The notes under the pieces were generated by a model that saw only the letters and a program-made list of their open reading frames with translations, searched no databases and was not told where the DNA came from. The position numbers and the translations under genes are program-made. DNA of 64,000 bases. It comes from Flavobacterium subsaxonicum WB 4.1-42 = DSM 21790. Its GTDB lineage: Bacteria > Bacteroidota > Bacteroidia > Flavobacteriales > Flavobacteriaceae. This document shows, piece after piece, positions 8,148 through 16,207 of this stretch (the stretch's first letter is position 1; every line of letters begins with the position of its first letter). The stretch is taken from assembly GCF_000422725.1 (NCBI RefSeq), contig NZ_AUGP01000025.1:124001-188000 (forward strand). Reading direction: 5' to 3'.

Positions 8148-9194
8148 ATGAAACTGTTTTCTTCGCTAATACTTGTATTGTTTTTTGTTTCCTGCCAACA
8201 TAACGATGGCGAAGCTATTATTACATCAGGTTCTACTTTACAGGTTAATGGCATTACCGTAATTACCGACACCATTATTACTAATGAAAAAGGATTATTA
8301 GAGCCTATATTAATTTATAATAACAGCTATTACTGTCTATTGCACTCTAAAGATAGCATGGGACAATACAACGCTAAATACTTTTGCGTAATAAACAACA
8401 ATGGAGGGATTAAAAATATTGAAGGTTTATCCGGTTATAACGAATTTGGGTATAACGATATACACATACGCCATGATAGTGTAATGGTTAAAAGCTATTT
8501 TGATGAAAATTCAAGTTTTTATATAGACGAGCAAAACAAAAAAGCTATACCCATAAAAACGGTTGACGATGTGGTGTTTGAAGATAATGATTACTATGTT
8601 ACCGCGCTTGATTTTGGCGAATGGGGTAGCGCTACATGGTTTAGAGATAAAAAAACAGGTATAGAGTATATAGCAGCCGGATTTATAACCCCGGAAATTA
8701 GAAAATTTAAAGGAGCTTATTATTTAATAAGCCCTGGCGAGATTAATGTGGTTGATAACCCTAAGTTGCTGGAAAATGCTGGCAAAGGTGCTTACAAGAG
8801 CTTTTTAGGAGAAGGTGGTGCAGGGAAATTTTACGAACGGGAATATAAAGGCTATACAAAAGGCTTAAGGAATATTTTTAGCAGAAAAATAACGTACGAA
8901 CGTGAGAGCAACTTTTGCATAGGTCCGGCATTTACACATAATGATAGCCTTAGGTTTATTACAAGCGATAGTGCTGCGACTTATATTGCAAAAGCAGAAG
9001 GCAAAAAACTAATACCGGTTGCTAATATTGGTAAGGGCATAAAAGCTATTAGGCGCAATAATGTTTATCGCAACCTGTATCTTAATAAAACTATTCCGTT
9101 TAGCACAGGTAAAGAAGGTGTGTATGGCTTATTAGAAGTAAAAGGCAATAACATACTGTTACATTACTTTAAAAATGTGTCAAAAAGCAAGTAA
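8148..9194 (+). CDS. Lipoprotein of unknown function (348 aa)
   Basis: MKLFSSLILVLFFVSCQ is a signal peptide with lipobox FVSC, so the product is lipid-anchored. The rest is beta-rich with blade-like segments (YYCLLHSKDSMG, YYVTALDFGEWG, LRFITSDS), perhaps a propeller, but I do not recognise the family. Codon use is visibly more AT-rich than in the neighbouring fbp gene. It sits between two copies of a 28-bp sequence from the end of fbp, which suggests that it was gained by insertion or duplication next to fbp. Function unknown. Confidence 0.7.
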   Translation: MKLFSSLILVLFFVSCQHNDGEAIITSGSTLQVNGITVITDTIITNEKGLLEPILIYNNSYYCLLHSKDSMGQYNAKYFCVINNNGGIKNIEGLSGYNEFGYNDIHIRHDSVMVKSYFDENSSFYIDEQNKKAIPIKTVDDVVFEDNDYYVTALDFGEWGSATWFRDKKTGIEYIAAGFITPEIRKFKGAYYLISPGEINVVDNPKLLENAGKGAYKSFLGEGGAGKFYEREYKGYTKGLRNIFSRKITYERESNFCIGPAFTHNDSLRFITSDSAATYIAKAEGKKLIPVANIGKGIKAIRRNNVYRNLYLNKTIPFSTGKEGVYGLLEVKGNNILLHYFKNVSKSK

Positions 9195-9274
9195 ACCACA
9201 AATCTTTGTCAGGACCTGTGGCTCGCTTTATAAACTTTCGACCTGAAGACTTTCAACTTTACGACTTGACCAAC
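9195..9274. repeat. Degenerate GACTTT/CGACTT word repeat
   Basis: Tandem-like words (ACTTTCGACCTGAAGACTTT...TTTACGACTTGAC) between two convergent genes. The reverse complement resembles the AAGTCGTAAAGTC-type stretch at 51330-51384. Confidence 0.5.
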
Positions 9275-10282
9275 TTACACATATTTCGCCATAAACTCCT
9301 CGGCCTTATCAACCATGTTGCTGCTTCCGCAAAAAAACGGAACGCGTTGGTGCAGCTCTGTAGGCACAATTTCCATAATACGGCCAAAACCGTCGGAAGC
9401 CTTGCCACCGGCCTGTTCGGCAATAAACGCCATAGGGTTGCATTCGTACAGCAGCCTTAGCTTGCCATTAGGCGCCTTAGAGCTGGTTGGGTACAGGTAA
9501 ATACCCCCTTTTATCATATTGCGGTGAATATCGGCCACAAGGCTGCCTATGTAGCGCGACGTATACGGGCGGTTGTCTTCCTCACGCTGGCAATACTTAA
9601 GGTAGTCTTTAACCCCCTGCGGAAAATGCACATAGTTACCCTCGTTAACTGAGTAGATAGTACCGTCTTTAGGGAACTGCATATTGGGGTGGCTCAAGTA
9701 AAACACACCAATAGCCGGGTTAAGGGTAAAGCCGTTTACGCCACGGCCCGTTGTGTACACCAACATGGTGCTGGTGCCATAAATAACGTAGCCGGCCGCC
9801 ACCTGGGCATCGCCGGGCTGTAAAAAATCGTCTATAGTTACGGGGCTGCCAATAGGGGTAACCCTGCGGTAAATAGAAAAAATAGTACCTACAGATACGT
9901 TTACATCTATATTGCTCGACCCATCTAACGGGTCTATAAGCACAATGTATTTATTGTTGTGGCACTCGTCGCGCCCTTTTATGGTAATAAAATCGTCGTT
10001 CTCTTCGCTGGCAATGCCGCATACAATTTCGCGGTTAATAAGGGTTTCCATAAAAGTATCATTAGCAAAAACATCGAGCTTCTGCTGGTCTTCGCCCTGT
10101 ATGTTCTGTGCACCAAAGGCACCGGTAATATCTACCAGGCCGGCCTGGTTTACCTTGTAGTTAACCACTTTTGCGGCAAGGCGTATAGAATTGATAAGCC
10201 GGGACAGCTCTCCCGATGAATATTTAAAGTCTTCCTGCTTCTCAATAATAAATTCTCCTAAGGTTTTGTTTCTTTCTTCCAT
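9275..10282 (-). CDS. fbp: Fructose-1,6-bisphosphatase, class I
   Basis: It hydrolyses fructose-1,6-bisphosphate to fructose-6-phosphate, the committed gluconeogenic step. Diagnostic motifs are intact: the metal-binding GIASEENDD and [12 protein letters not shown] blocks, the sugar-phosphate-binding region [11 protein letters not shown], and [20 protein letters not shown] near the C-terminus. The start is placed at the ATG at 10282 ([11 protein letters not shown]), which matches family starts from memory. The longer GTG-started frame to 10312 would begin on top of the likely promoter box. About 335 aa, normal for the family. It is divergent from the acetyltransferase gene. Confidence 0.95.
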   Translation of the reverse strand: MEERNKTLGEFIIEKQEDFKYSSGELSRLINSIRLAAKVVNYKVNQAGLVDITGAFGAQNIQGEDQQKLDVFANDTFMETLINREIVCGIASEENDDFITIKGRDECHNNKYIVLIDPLDGSSNIDVNVSVGTIFSIYRRVTPIGSPVTIDDFLQPGDAQVAAGYVIYGTSTMLVYTTGRGVNGFTLNPAIGVFYLSHPNMQFPKDGTIYSVNEGNYVHFPQGVKDYLKYCQREEDNRPYTSRYIGSLVADIHRNMIKGGIYLYPTSSKAPNGKLRLLYECNPMAFIAEQAGGKASDGFGRIMEIVPTELHQRVPFFCGSSNMVDKAEEFMAKYV

Positions 10283-10370
10283 TACGAAATCGTTATAGTT
10301 GGGTTGTGGCACAAATATCGAAATTTTTGTGATATGAAAACAAATTATTATTTAGCAATGTTTTTGAGTG

Positions 10371-10378
10371 TATTTTTG
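10371..10378 (+). promoter_or_regulatory. Bacteroidota -7 box (TATTTTTG)
   Basis: An exact TAnnTTTG match 15 nt upstream of the ATG at 10393. It probably drives the acetyltransferase and aspartokinase genes. Confidence 0.55.
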
Positions 10379-10392
10379 CCCAAATTTTGTTT

Positions 10393-10866
10393 ATGATCAT
10401 CCGAAAAGGAACCCCACAGGATATGCCTGCCGTGCTGGAACTTATTAAAGAACTGGCCACTTTTGAAAAAGAGCCCGATGCCGTTGTTGTTACCGTTAAC
10501 GACCTGGTGGCCGATGGCTTTGGCGAGAGTCCGTTATTCCACACATTTGTGGCTCAAAAAGACAACGCGATTATTGGCATGGCACTTTTTTATTACCGCT
10601 ATAGCACCTGGAAAGGAAAAACCATACATTTGGAAGACCTGATTGTTACAGAGGCTATGCGTGGCACCGGTGCCGGTAGCTTGCTGTATAAAGAAGTTAT
10701 TAAGTTTGGAAAAAGCATTGGCGTGCGCCGTATAGAGTGGGCGGTATTAGACTGGAACACCCCTGCCATTGAGTTTTACGAGCGCAGCGGGGCCACCGTT
10801 TTTACCGACTGGCGCACGGTGCAAATGAACGAAGAGGGCATTACAAAGTTTACACTTGATTTATAA
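10393..10866 (+). CDS. GNAT-family N-acetyltransferase
   Basis: A 157-aa protein with the Gcn5-related acetyltransferase fold. It has the N-terminal IRKGTPQDMPAVLELIKELA strand-helix, the central beta-bulge strand, and the acetyl-CoA-binding loop in HLEDLIVTEAMRGTGAGSLLY (R-x-x-G-x-G/A pattern). The C-terminal DWNTPAIEFYERSGATV is typical of the diamine/spermidine acetyltransferase-like subgroup, but the substrate cannot be told. It starts at the ATG at 10393 (MIIRKGT). It lies 34 nt upstream of aspartokinase on the same strand and is likely co-transcribed. Confidence 0.88.
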   Translation: MIIRKGTPQDMPAVLELIKELATFEKEPDAVVVTVNDLVADGFGESPLFHTFVAQKDNAIIGMALFYYRYSTWKGKTIHLEDLIVTEAMRGTGAGSLLYKEVIKFGKSIGVRRIEWAVLDWNTPAIEFYERSGATVFTDWRTVQMNEEGITKFTLDL

Positions 10867-10900
10867 AATTACCCAATAAAAAGTATAATAGCTTACACAA

Positions 10901-12157
10901 ATGAGAGTATTTAAATTTGGAGGTGCATCGGTTAAAGATGCCGATGGTATTAAAAACGTATACGACGTTTTACAAAAAGTGGGTCATGAAGATGTGCTTG
11001 TAGTTATAAGCGCCATGGGCAAGACCACAAATGCATTTGAGGTGGTTATAAAAAACTATTTTGATAAATCGGCAGAGTTGCAGGCTTCTATACAGGAAGT
11101 GCGAAAGTACCACAACCAGATATTAATGGACTTGTTTGACGACGAGAACCATGCTGTATTTGCTGCCGTTACCAAAATTTTTACCGATTTAGAGAGTTTC
11201 CTTAAAAATAATAAGTCGCCTAACTACAACTTTGTGTACGACCAGGTGGTAAGCCTTGGCGAGGTAATTTCTACCTGCATTGTTAGCCATTACTTTAACC
11301 ACGTAGGCCTTAAAAACCAGTGGCTGGATGTGCGCGAGCTTATTAAGACAGATAACACCTACCGCGATGCTGTTGTAGACTGGGAGGCTACGCAAAAAAA
11401 TATATCTAAAAACGTTAAGAAAAAAACGCTTAACATTACGCAGGGCTTTTTAGGATCTGACGATAATAACTTTACCACCACCCTGGGCAGGGAAGGGTCA
11501 GACTATACCGCAGCTATTTTTGCCTACTGCCTTAATGCCGAGAGTGTAACCATTTGGAAAGACGTGCCGGGTGTGCTTAACGCCGACCCCCGTTATTTTG
11601 AAAATGCCATACTGCTTAACCAGATATCGTATCGCGAGGCTATAGAGCTGGCGTTTTACGGTGCAACGGTAATTCACCCAAAAACATTGCAGCCGCTGCA
11701 AAAAAAGGAGATTCCGTTGTTTGTAAAATCGTTTGTTAACCCGCTGTTGCCGGGTACAAGGGTAAGCAAGGGCGCCGACTTAGAGCCGCAAACCAGCTGC
11801 TTTATCGTTAAAAAGAACCAGCTGCTTATATCGTTATCATCGCTTGATTTTTCTTTTATTATGGAAGAAAACATCAGCGAGATCTTTATGCTGCTTCATA
11901 AATTCAAGATCAAGGTAACGCTTATCCAGAATACGGCCATTAGCTTCTCGGTTTGTGTAGATGATAAATTCGGTAATTTTGCCGAGCTTAAAAGCGTACT
12001 GTCTAAAAAATTCCACGTTACGTATAACGATAATGTATCGCTGTACACCATCCGCCATTTTACCGAAAAATCGGGCGATGCCGTTGCTAAAAACAAAGTG
12101 GTTTTAGTAAGGCAGGTAAGCAGGGAAACATTACAGATAGTAACGAAAGAAGCGTAG
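10901..12157 (+). CDS. Aspartate kinase (monofunctional)
   Basis: It phosphorylates aspartate, the first step towards lysine, threonine, methionine and diaminopimelate. The N-terminal KFGGASV kinase motif (residues 5-11) and the TTLGREGSDYTAA and VTIWKDVPGVLNADPR blocks are intact. The C-terminal part (from about 300) is the ACT-type regulatory region. At 418 aa it ends before any homoserine dehydrogenase domain, so it is not the ThrA fusion. No threonine or lysine gene is adjacent. It ends before a bidirectional terminator. Confidence 0.93.
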   Translation: MRVFKFGGASVKDADGIKNVYDVLQKVGHEDVLVVISAMGKTTNAFEVVIKNYFDKSAELQASIQEVRKYHNQILMDLFDDENHAVFAAVTKIFTDLESFLKNNKSPNYNFVYDQVVSLGEVISTCIVSHYFNHVGLKNQWLDVRELIKTDNTYRDAVVDWEATQKNISKNVKKKTLNITQGFLGSDDNNFTTTLGREGSDYTAAIFAYCLNAESVTIWKDVPGVLNADPRYFENAILLNQISYREAIELAFYGATVIHPKTLQPLQKKEIPLFVKSFVNPLLPGTRVSKGADLEPQTSCFIVKKNQLLISLSSLDFSFIMEENISEIFMLLHKFKIKVTLIQNTAISFSVCVDDKFGNFAELKSVLSKKFHVTYNDNVSLYTIRHFTEKSGDAVAKNKVVLVRQVSRETLQIVTKEA

Positions 12158-12162
12158 CGGAG

Positions 12163-12270
12163 TGAGCAGTCGCAGTGGTCAGTAGGCAGTTGCAGTAAGC
12201 AGTCTGCCTGTCATGTTGAGCGCAGCCTGCCTGCCGGCGCAGTGGATTCGAAAAATATCTTCAGTAAGAG
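12163..12270. repeat. CAGT-type word repeat plus degenerate palindromic repeat
   Basis: Words of CAGT (GCAGTCGCAGTGGTCAGTAG...) run directly on from the aspartokinase stop. They are followed by a degenerate TCATGTTGAGCGCAGCC...GATTCGAAAAATATCT copy of the 2.4-3.0-kb array element, interrupted by CCTGCCTGCCGGC. No gene seen between 12158 and 12412. Confidence 0.6.
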
Positions 12271-12282
12271 CAATACAGTTAC

Positions 12283-12317
12283 AAAAAAGCCGCACTAATT
12301 TTTAGTGCGGCTTTTTT
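12283..12317. terminator. Bidirectional rho-independent terminator
   Basis: A 15-bp perfect inverted repeat (AAAAAAGCCGCACTA / TAGTGCGGCTTTTTT) lies between the convergent aspartokinase and dgt genes. T runs are present in both directions. Confidence 0.9.
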
Positions 12318-12412
12318 ATTATAATTTATTTATGCGCTTTTCGACTCCGCAGTGCTCAAAATAACACCGTGTACGTAAACTGAAACTGCAACTGCGACTG
12401 CAAACTCGCGCT

Positions 12413-13762
12413 CTATGCTTTATTAACCCCCGTAATGGTATTATAAAGCAACAGGGCTTTACCATCGGTAAGGGTAGATACAAAGTGGCAAATATGCAGC
12501 AGGCGGTCGTACAGGTTCATTTTATCGGTAACAAATTTTTCAGGGAGCAGCTTAAGCACCAAGGTGTCGTAATTACCGGCTTTTCCCTCAAATTTGTTGT
12601 TATAAGCCGTGCAAAAAGTATCTAACAGCGTATTGATAATACGGTAGCCAATAACTTCTTTTTCTACCACCTCGCGGCTTTGGTAAATGTTTTTAATGCT
12701 CAGGCTTATAATGTCTTTCATCTGGGCAGTATACTTGCCCTGATCGGTCAGTGCATACGCGTATTGCCCTGCCAGTATCTTATCTTCATTTTCCAAAAAC
12801 GTAGTAACAGCATCATTTATAAGCGTGCCTATGGCCAGTGCGCGCAGGTAGCTAATACGGTCTTCTTTAGTGGTAAGTGTTTTGTACTTATCTACATGCA
12901 CCGTATCCTTAACCAGTTTGATGAGGTATTCTAAAGCAAATTCCTCTGGTATTACGCCAAGGTTAATGCCGTCTTCAAAATCTATTATGGTGTAGCAAAT
13001 ATCATCAGCAGCCTCAACCAGATACGCCAGCGGATGGCGCTCAAAACCAACATCATCGCCGGTTTTGTTAGGTATCAGCCCTAAATCGTTAGCCACATCC
13101 TGAAAGAACGCCGCATCGGCCTGAAAGAAACCGTATTTCTTGTCGGCTATATTAGCGGTAGGCTTTTTAGGTAACGATTCTTTAGGGTACTTCATAAAAG
13201 CACCCAGCGTAGCATACGATATGCGCAGGCCACCCTCTATACCGGGGCGCGATGCCGTAAGCAGGTTAAAACCGTTGGCATTGCCCTCAAAATCTATCAG
13301 GTCCTGCCATTCTTTGGCGGTTAGCTGGTCCTGGTATTGCAGGCCGCGGCCAATTTTAAAATATTCGCCTATGGCTTTTTCGCCACTGTGCCCAAAGGGC
13401 GGGTTGCCAATATCGTGTGCCAAAGAGGCTGCCGCCACAATAGCGCCAAAATCGTTCATCTGGAAACCGTGAATGTCCTGCAGGTACGGGTGCTTTTCTA
13501 ATATCTTTTTACCCACAAGCCTGCCCAGCGAGCGGCCTACTACAGATACCTCAAGGCTGTGCGTTAAGCGGGTGTGTACAAAATCGGTTTTAGAAAGCGG
13601 AATTACCTGCGTTTTATCCTGCAGGCTGCGAAAGGCAGACGAGAAGATTATACGGTCGTAATCTACCTCGAAACCCAAACGGGTATCGTCTTGCTCTTTG
13701 CGCAAACGCTTGCTTGTATCGCCCTGCCTTTTTAAAGACAAAAGCTGTTCCCAGTGCATCAT
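12413..13762 (-). CDS. dgt: Deoxyguanosinetriphosphate triphosphohydrolase
   Basis: A 449-aa HD-domain enzyme that hydrolyses dGTP (or other dNTPs) to the nucleoside and triphosphate. The N-terminal RLGFEVDYDRIIFSSAFRSL and RLTHSLEVSVVGR blocks are diagnostic. The metal site is visible as His68, His116 and Asp117 (SLAHDIGNPPFGHSG). The C-terminal helices contain HPLAYLVEAADDICY with the distal Asp. It belongs, like the nearby nrdAB and dCMP deaminase, to dNTP pool control, though it is not in their operons. In some bacteria dGTPases also restrict phage by depleting dNTPs (family knowledge, not shown here). Confidence 0.93.
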   Translation of the reverse strand: MMHWEQLLSLKRQGDTSKRLRKEQDDTRLGFEVDYDRIIFSSAFRSLQDKTQVIPLSKTDFVHTRLTHSLEVSVVGRSLGRLVGKKILEKHPYLQDIHGFQMNDFGAIVAAASLAHDIGNPPFGHSGEKAIGEYFKIGRGLQYQDQLTAKEWQDLIDFEGNANGFNLLTASRPGIEGGLRISYATLGAFMKYPKESLPKKPTANIADKKYGFFQADAAFFQDVANDLGLIPNKTGDDVGFERHPLAYLVEAADDICYTIIDFEDGINLGVIPEEFALEYLIKLVKDTVHVDKYKTLTTKEDRISYLRALAIGTLINDAVTTFLENEDKILAGQYAYALTDQGKYTAQMKDIISLSIKNIYQSREVVEKEVIGYRIINTLLDTFCTAYNNKFEGKAGNYDTLVLKLLPEKFVTDKMNLYDRLLHICHFVSTLTDGKALLLYNTITGVNKA

Positions 13763-13775
13763 TGTATTGATTTCA

Positions 13776-13905
13776 GATTTAAGAATTCAGAATTTAGATT
13801 TAAGATGATAGACGTTAGATAATAGATGATAGACGGAGGTCTAAAGTCCGGCGTTTATTGCAAAATGCAGATGTCTATCATCTATTCTCTATCGTCTTCT
13901 TATCT
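13776..13905. repeat. CTATCATCTATTATCTC-type word repeat, inverted pair
   Basis: GATAGACGTTAGATAATAG...GATAGACG is followed ~50 nt later by TCTATCATCTATTCTCTATC, its approximate reverse complement, so the stretch can fold as a hairpin. Related copies lie at 42840-42890 and 51388-51425. Confidence 0.55.
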
Positions 13906-13909
13906 CGCG

Positions 13910-14158
13910 CTACTCTTTTCCTTCTTCCCTTATAAACTTCTTCTTATCGGCTAACGAAAAATCTTTCGATTTTTTAGGATACTGGCCGTGGCTAATATCG
14001 CTTGCATTTTCTATAACCGATTTAATAGCTATTTTGTCGCCTTCATTAAAACGTGTAGTTACCATTTTATAGTCAAGCAGGTACTCTCCGCAAAAAAAGT
14101 TGCCTTTTTCGTCTTTTTCTATTATTCCGGTGTAAACCGGTTTATCATCTTTAGCCAT
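13910..14158 (-). CDS. Small protein of unknown function (82 aa)
   Basis: A charged, soluble-looking protein, MAKDDKPVYTGIIEKDEKGN..., with many Lys and Glu residues, no signal peptide and no membrane segment. I do not recognise it. It lies 63 nt downstream of the second RDD gene on the same strand, so it may belong to that unit. Reality as a gene is supported by its ATG start, ordinary codon use and operon position only. Confidence 0.55.
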   Translation of the reverse strand: MAKDDKPVYTGIIEKDEKGNFFCGEYLLDYKMVTTRFNEGDKIAIKSVIENASDISHGQYPKKSKDFSLADKKKFIREEGKE

Positions 14159-14221
14159 TGTTTTTGTTTTTATATGATTTTATGCCTTGCCCGTAATAAG
14201 GGTTTGGCTTTGCAATTTGTA

Positions 14222-14719
14222 TTAAATGTCTTCGCCGCCTATATCTTCTATAGAGTCTTTCTTGCTTAGCGCGGCATTATATTGTTTGGTGTTTACCACC
14301 AGTGTTTTAGAAAGGCTATCGTGCCAGCCTATAGGGCTAAATAAAAACGATATAAACTCGAAAGGTATATTGCGGCAAATGGTGCGTAAAAGTATGGTAA
14401 TACTATCGGGCGCAGAACCATCTCTCATAACCACTTTAGTACCGGTAATATACTTACCCAGCGTGCGCGCCGAAACCGACTCTAACAGCCCATAATAAAT
14501 AATAGAGGCCGCCACATTGTACATTGTAAACCCAAAACTACTAAGCAGGGGCTCCCACGTTTCCGGTTTTTCTAAGTTGCTTACGCCCTGCGCCTTTGTA
14601 TTAATAACAAGCGCCGTTAACGCAATTATGTATACTACAACGCTGTCTATAATATTATTAGCAAACCGCTGGCCTTTAGTGCCCAGCATGCCGTAAGTAA
14701 TTTCAATTGGTTTTTCCAT
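14222..14719 (-). CDS. RDD-family membrane protein (copy 2)
   Basis: A 165-aa membrane protein with the RDD-domain layout: an N-terminal RFANNIIDSVVVYIIAL segment with the Arg and Asp that name the family, a second pair of helices, and the amphipathic SARTLGKYITGTKVVMRDGS stretch. The C-terminus has a conserved FSPIGWHDSLSKTLVV block. Some RDD proteins act in transport or ion homeostasis, but the function of most is unknown. It lies 22 nt after a clear paralogue (14742-15242), a local duplication. Confidence 0.85.
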   Translation of the reverse strand: MEKPIEITYGMLGTKGQRFANNIIDSVVVYIIALTALVINTKAQGVSNLEKPETWEPLLSSFGFTMYNVAASIIYYGLLESVSARTLGKYITGTKVVMRDGSAPDSITILLRTICRNIPFEFISFLFSPIGWHDSLSKTLVVNTKQYNAALSKKDSIEDIGGEDI

Positions 14720-14741
14720 CGATAAATTTTAGGCGATACGT

Positions 14742-15242
14742 TTAGATGTCCTGAACGGCTCCTATCTCGCTAAATGAATTTTTTATTTGTAATGCTGCGT
14801 TAAACTTTTTTACGTTTACCACATAAATGCCGGCAGCGCTATCGTGCCAGCCCCTTGGGTATGACCCGAAAAAAGAAAATACCTCGAAAGGTAAAAAACG
14901 GCATAATGTTCTTATAATAACAGCCTTTGCTTTTGGTTTGGTTCCGTCTTCCATAACAATCATGGTTCCGGTAATGTATTTGCCAATAGTCCTTCCGGTG
15001 GTTAATTCCATAGCTATATAATAGATGCTCATAATTAAAACACCCAGTATATTAGCCTCGGCATCACTCATGCCTGACAACCACACTGCAAGACCATTAC
15101 CTATAATTAATGAAAGTAATGTAACAATTATAATCGCTATAAAAGCAAATATAAAAATTGCCACAATATCGATAAGTAAATTTGCAAACCTTACGGGCCG
15201 GTCTACCAGCACATCGGTACTTATTGTATTTGTTGTTGCCAT
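14742..15242 (-). CDS. RDD-family membrane protein (copy 1)
   Basis: A 166-aa paralogue of the next gene, with the same order of parts: VRFANLLIDIVAIFIF, two further hydrophobic segments, TGRTIGKYITGTMIVMEDG, and GWHDSAAGIYVVN near the end. It has four predicted membrane-spanning stretches and no signal peptide. The high similarity in motif spacing shows that the pair arose by tandem duplication, though the hydrophobic segments have diverged. It is first in the unit, with about 115 nt between it and dinD on the same strand. Confidence 0.85.
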   Translation of the reverse strand: MATTNTISTDVLVDRPVRFANLLIDIVAIFIFAFIAIIIVTLLSLIIGNGLAVWLSGMSDAEANILGVLIMSIYYIAMELTTGRTIGKYITGTMIVMEDGTKPKAKAVIIRTLCRFLPFEVFSFFGSYPRGWHDSAAGIYVVNVKKFNAALQIKNSFSEIGAVQDI

Positions 15243-15355
15243 GTATGATGATTTTTACAAAAATAGCAAAAAAGGAGCATTGCTGCCCCTTTCTTGTTTT
15301 TATATATAACCTAAAAAAATTAAATAGATTAATCTACTAATGAGTATTTACAGTA

Positions 15356-16198
15356 TTAATTCAACTTATCTGGATTCCTGCTTGCATTTTTAGTTTCTGA
15401 ATTTACTCTTCTTTCTAACTTTTTAATATCTTCTTCAGCGGGTATGTTTTCGGGAACAATTTGTCTGTCTAACAGAAGTTTTCTTACTCCTAAATTGTTT
15501 TTTACGTGTTCGTTAGATATTTTTGATTCTGTTGTTAAGCTTTTATCTCTTGTGTTGAAAACTGTAATCTCAGCTGCAAAATCTTTAGCTTTTATTATTA
15601 TTGTTGGAAGGAAATCTGCTAAGGGTCTGGTTTCGGGAACATTTAATCTTTTTTTCATTTGAGAAGTATTTTTCCCTCCAAATAATGCTTGATCGCCTTT
15701 ACTCCTTATTATGCCAAAATCTTTATCATTGCCAGTTTTTTCATAGATGAGTTCTGATAATTCTTTTTCAGATAAAGTTAACTTTTGCCTTGCATTTAGT
15801 CTTTCCCAATCATTTATTCTTTGTGCAATAATTTCATATTTTCTTGTTTGAATAGCGAAATAATTTTGAGCAAAAGCAATAGGTTGTTTTTTTGGATCTC
15901 CATTTTGAGCGATTAAATAACAAGCATAGCGAGTTAGCATTATATCATCGATTTCTCTTTCCGTTCCAGAACCAATTGAGACCATTTTGTTGACATCAAC
16001 AAAATGGTCTTGTATTGAATGTTCAGAAACTTCACAAGCGGTCTTAGCTTTGGATATAACTTTATTGAAATTTCTCCATTCAGTATATCCTAAAAGATGC
16101 TGTAGATCCCTTGCATACCAAAATTCTATACCATTTTCTGTGCTTTTAGAGTGACTTTCGAAATCATCTGTTAAGCCCTTAATAATCTCATTTCTCAT
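15356..16198 (-). CDS. dinD: DNA-damage-inducible protein D (DinD-like)
   Basis: About 280 aa, starting MRNEIIKGLTDDFE. The N-terminal part holds the DinD/BRO-like block (GIEFWYARDLQHLLGYTEWRNFNKVI) and TRYACYLIAQNGDPKKQPIAFAQNYFA, diagnostic of DinD. The rest ends in a charged tail. In E. coli DinD is SOS-induced and inhibits RecA filaments in vitro (family knowledge). The start at the ATG at 16198 gives a gap of only 9 nt from the nrdA stop, so it is probably translated from the nrd transcript. Codon use is more AT-rich than in nrdA, which hints at acquisition by transfer. Confidence 0.88.
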   Translation of the reverse strand: MRNEIIKGLTDDFESHSKSTENGIEFWYARDLQHLLGYTEWRNFNKVISKAKTACEVSEHSIQDHFVDVNKMVSIGSGTEREIDDIMLTRYACYLIAQNGDPKKQPIAFAQNYFAIQTRKYEIIAQRINDWERLNARQKLTLSEKELSELIYEKTGNDKDFGIIRSKGDQALFGGKNTSQMKKRLNVPETRPLADFLPTIIIKAKDFAAEITVFNTRDKSLTTESKISNEHVKNNLGVRKLLLDRQIVPENIPAEEDIKKLERRVNSETKNASRNPDKLN

Positions 16199-16207
16199 AA
16201 TATACAA

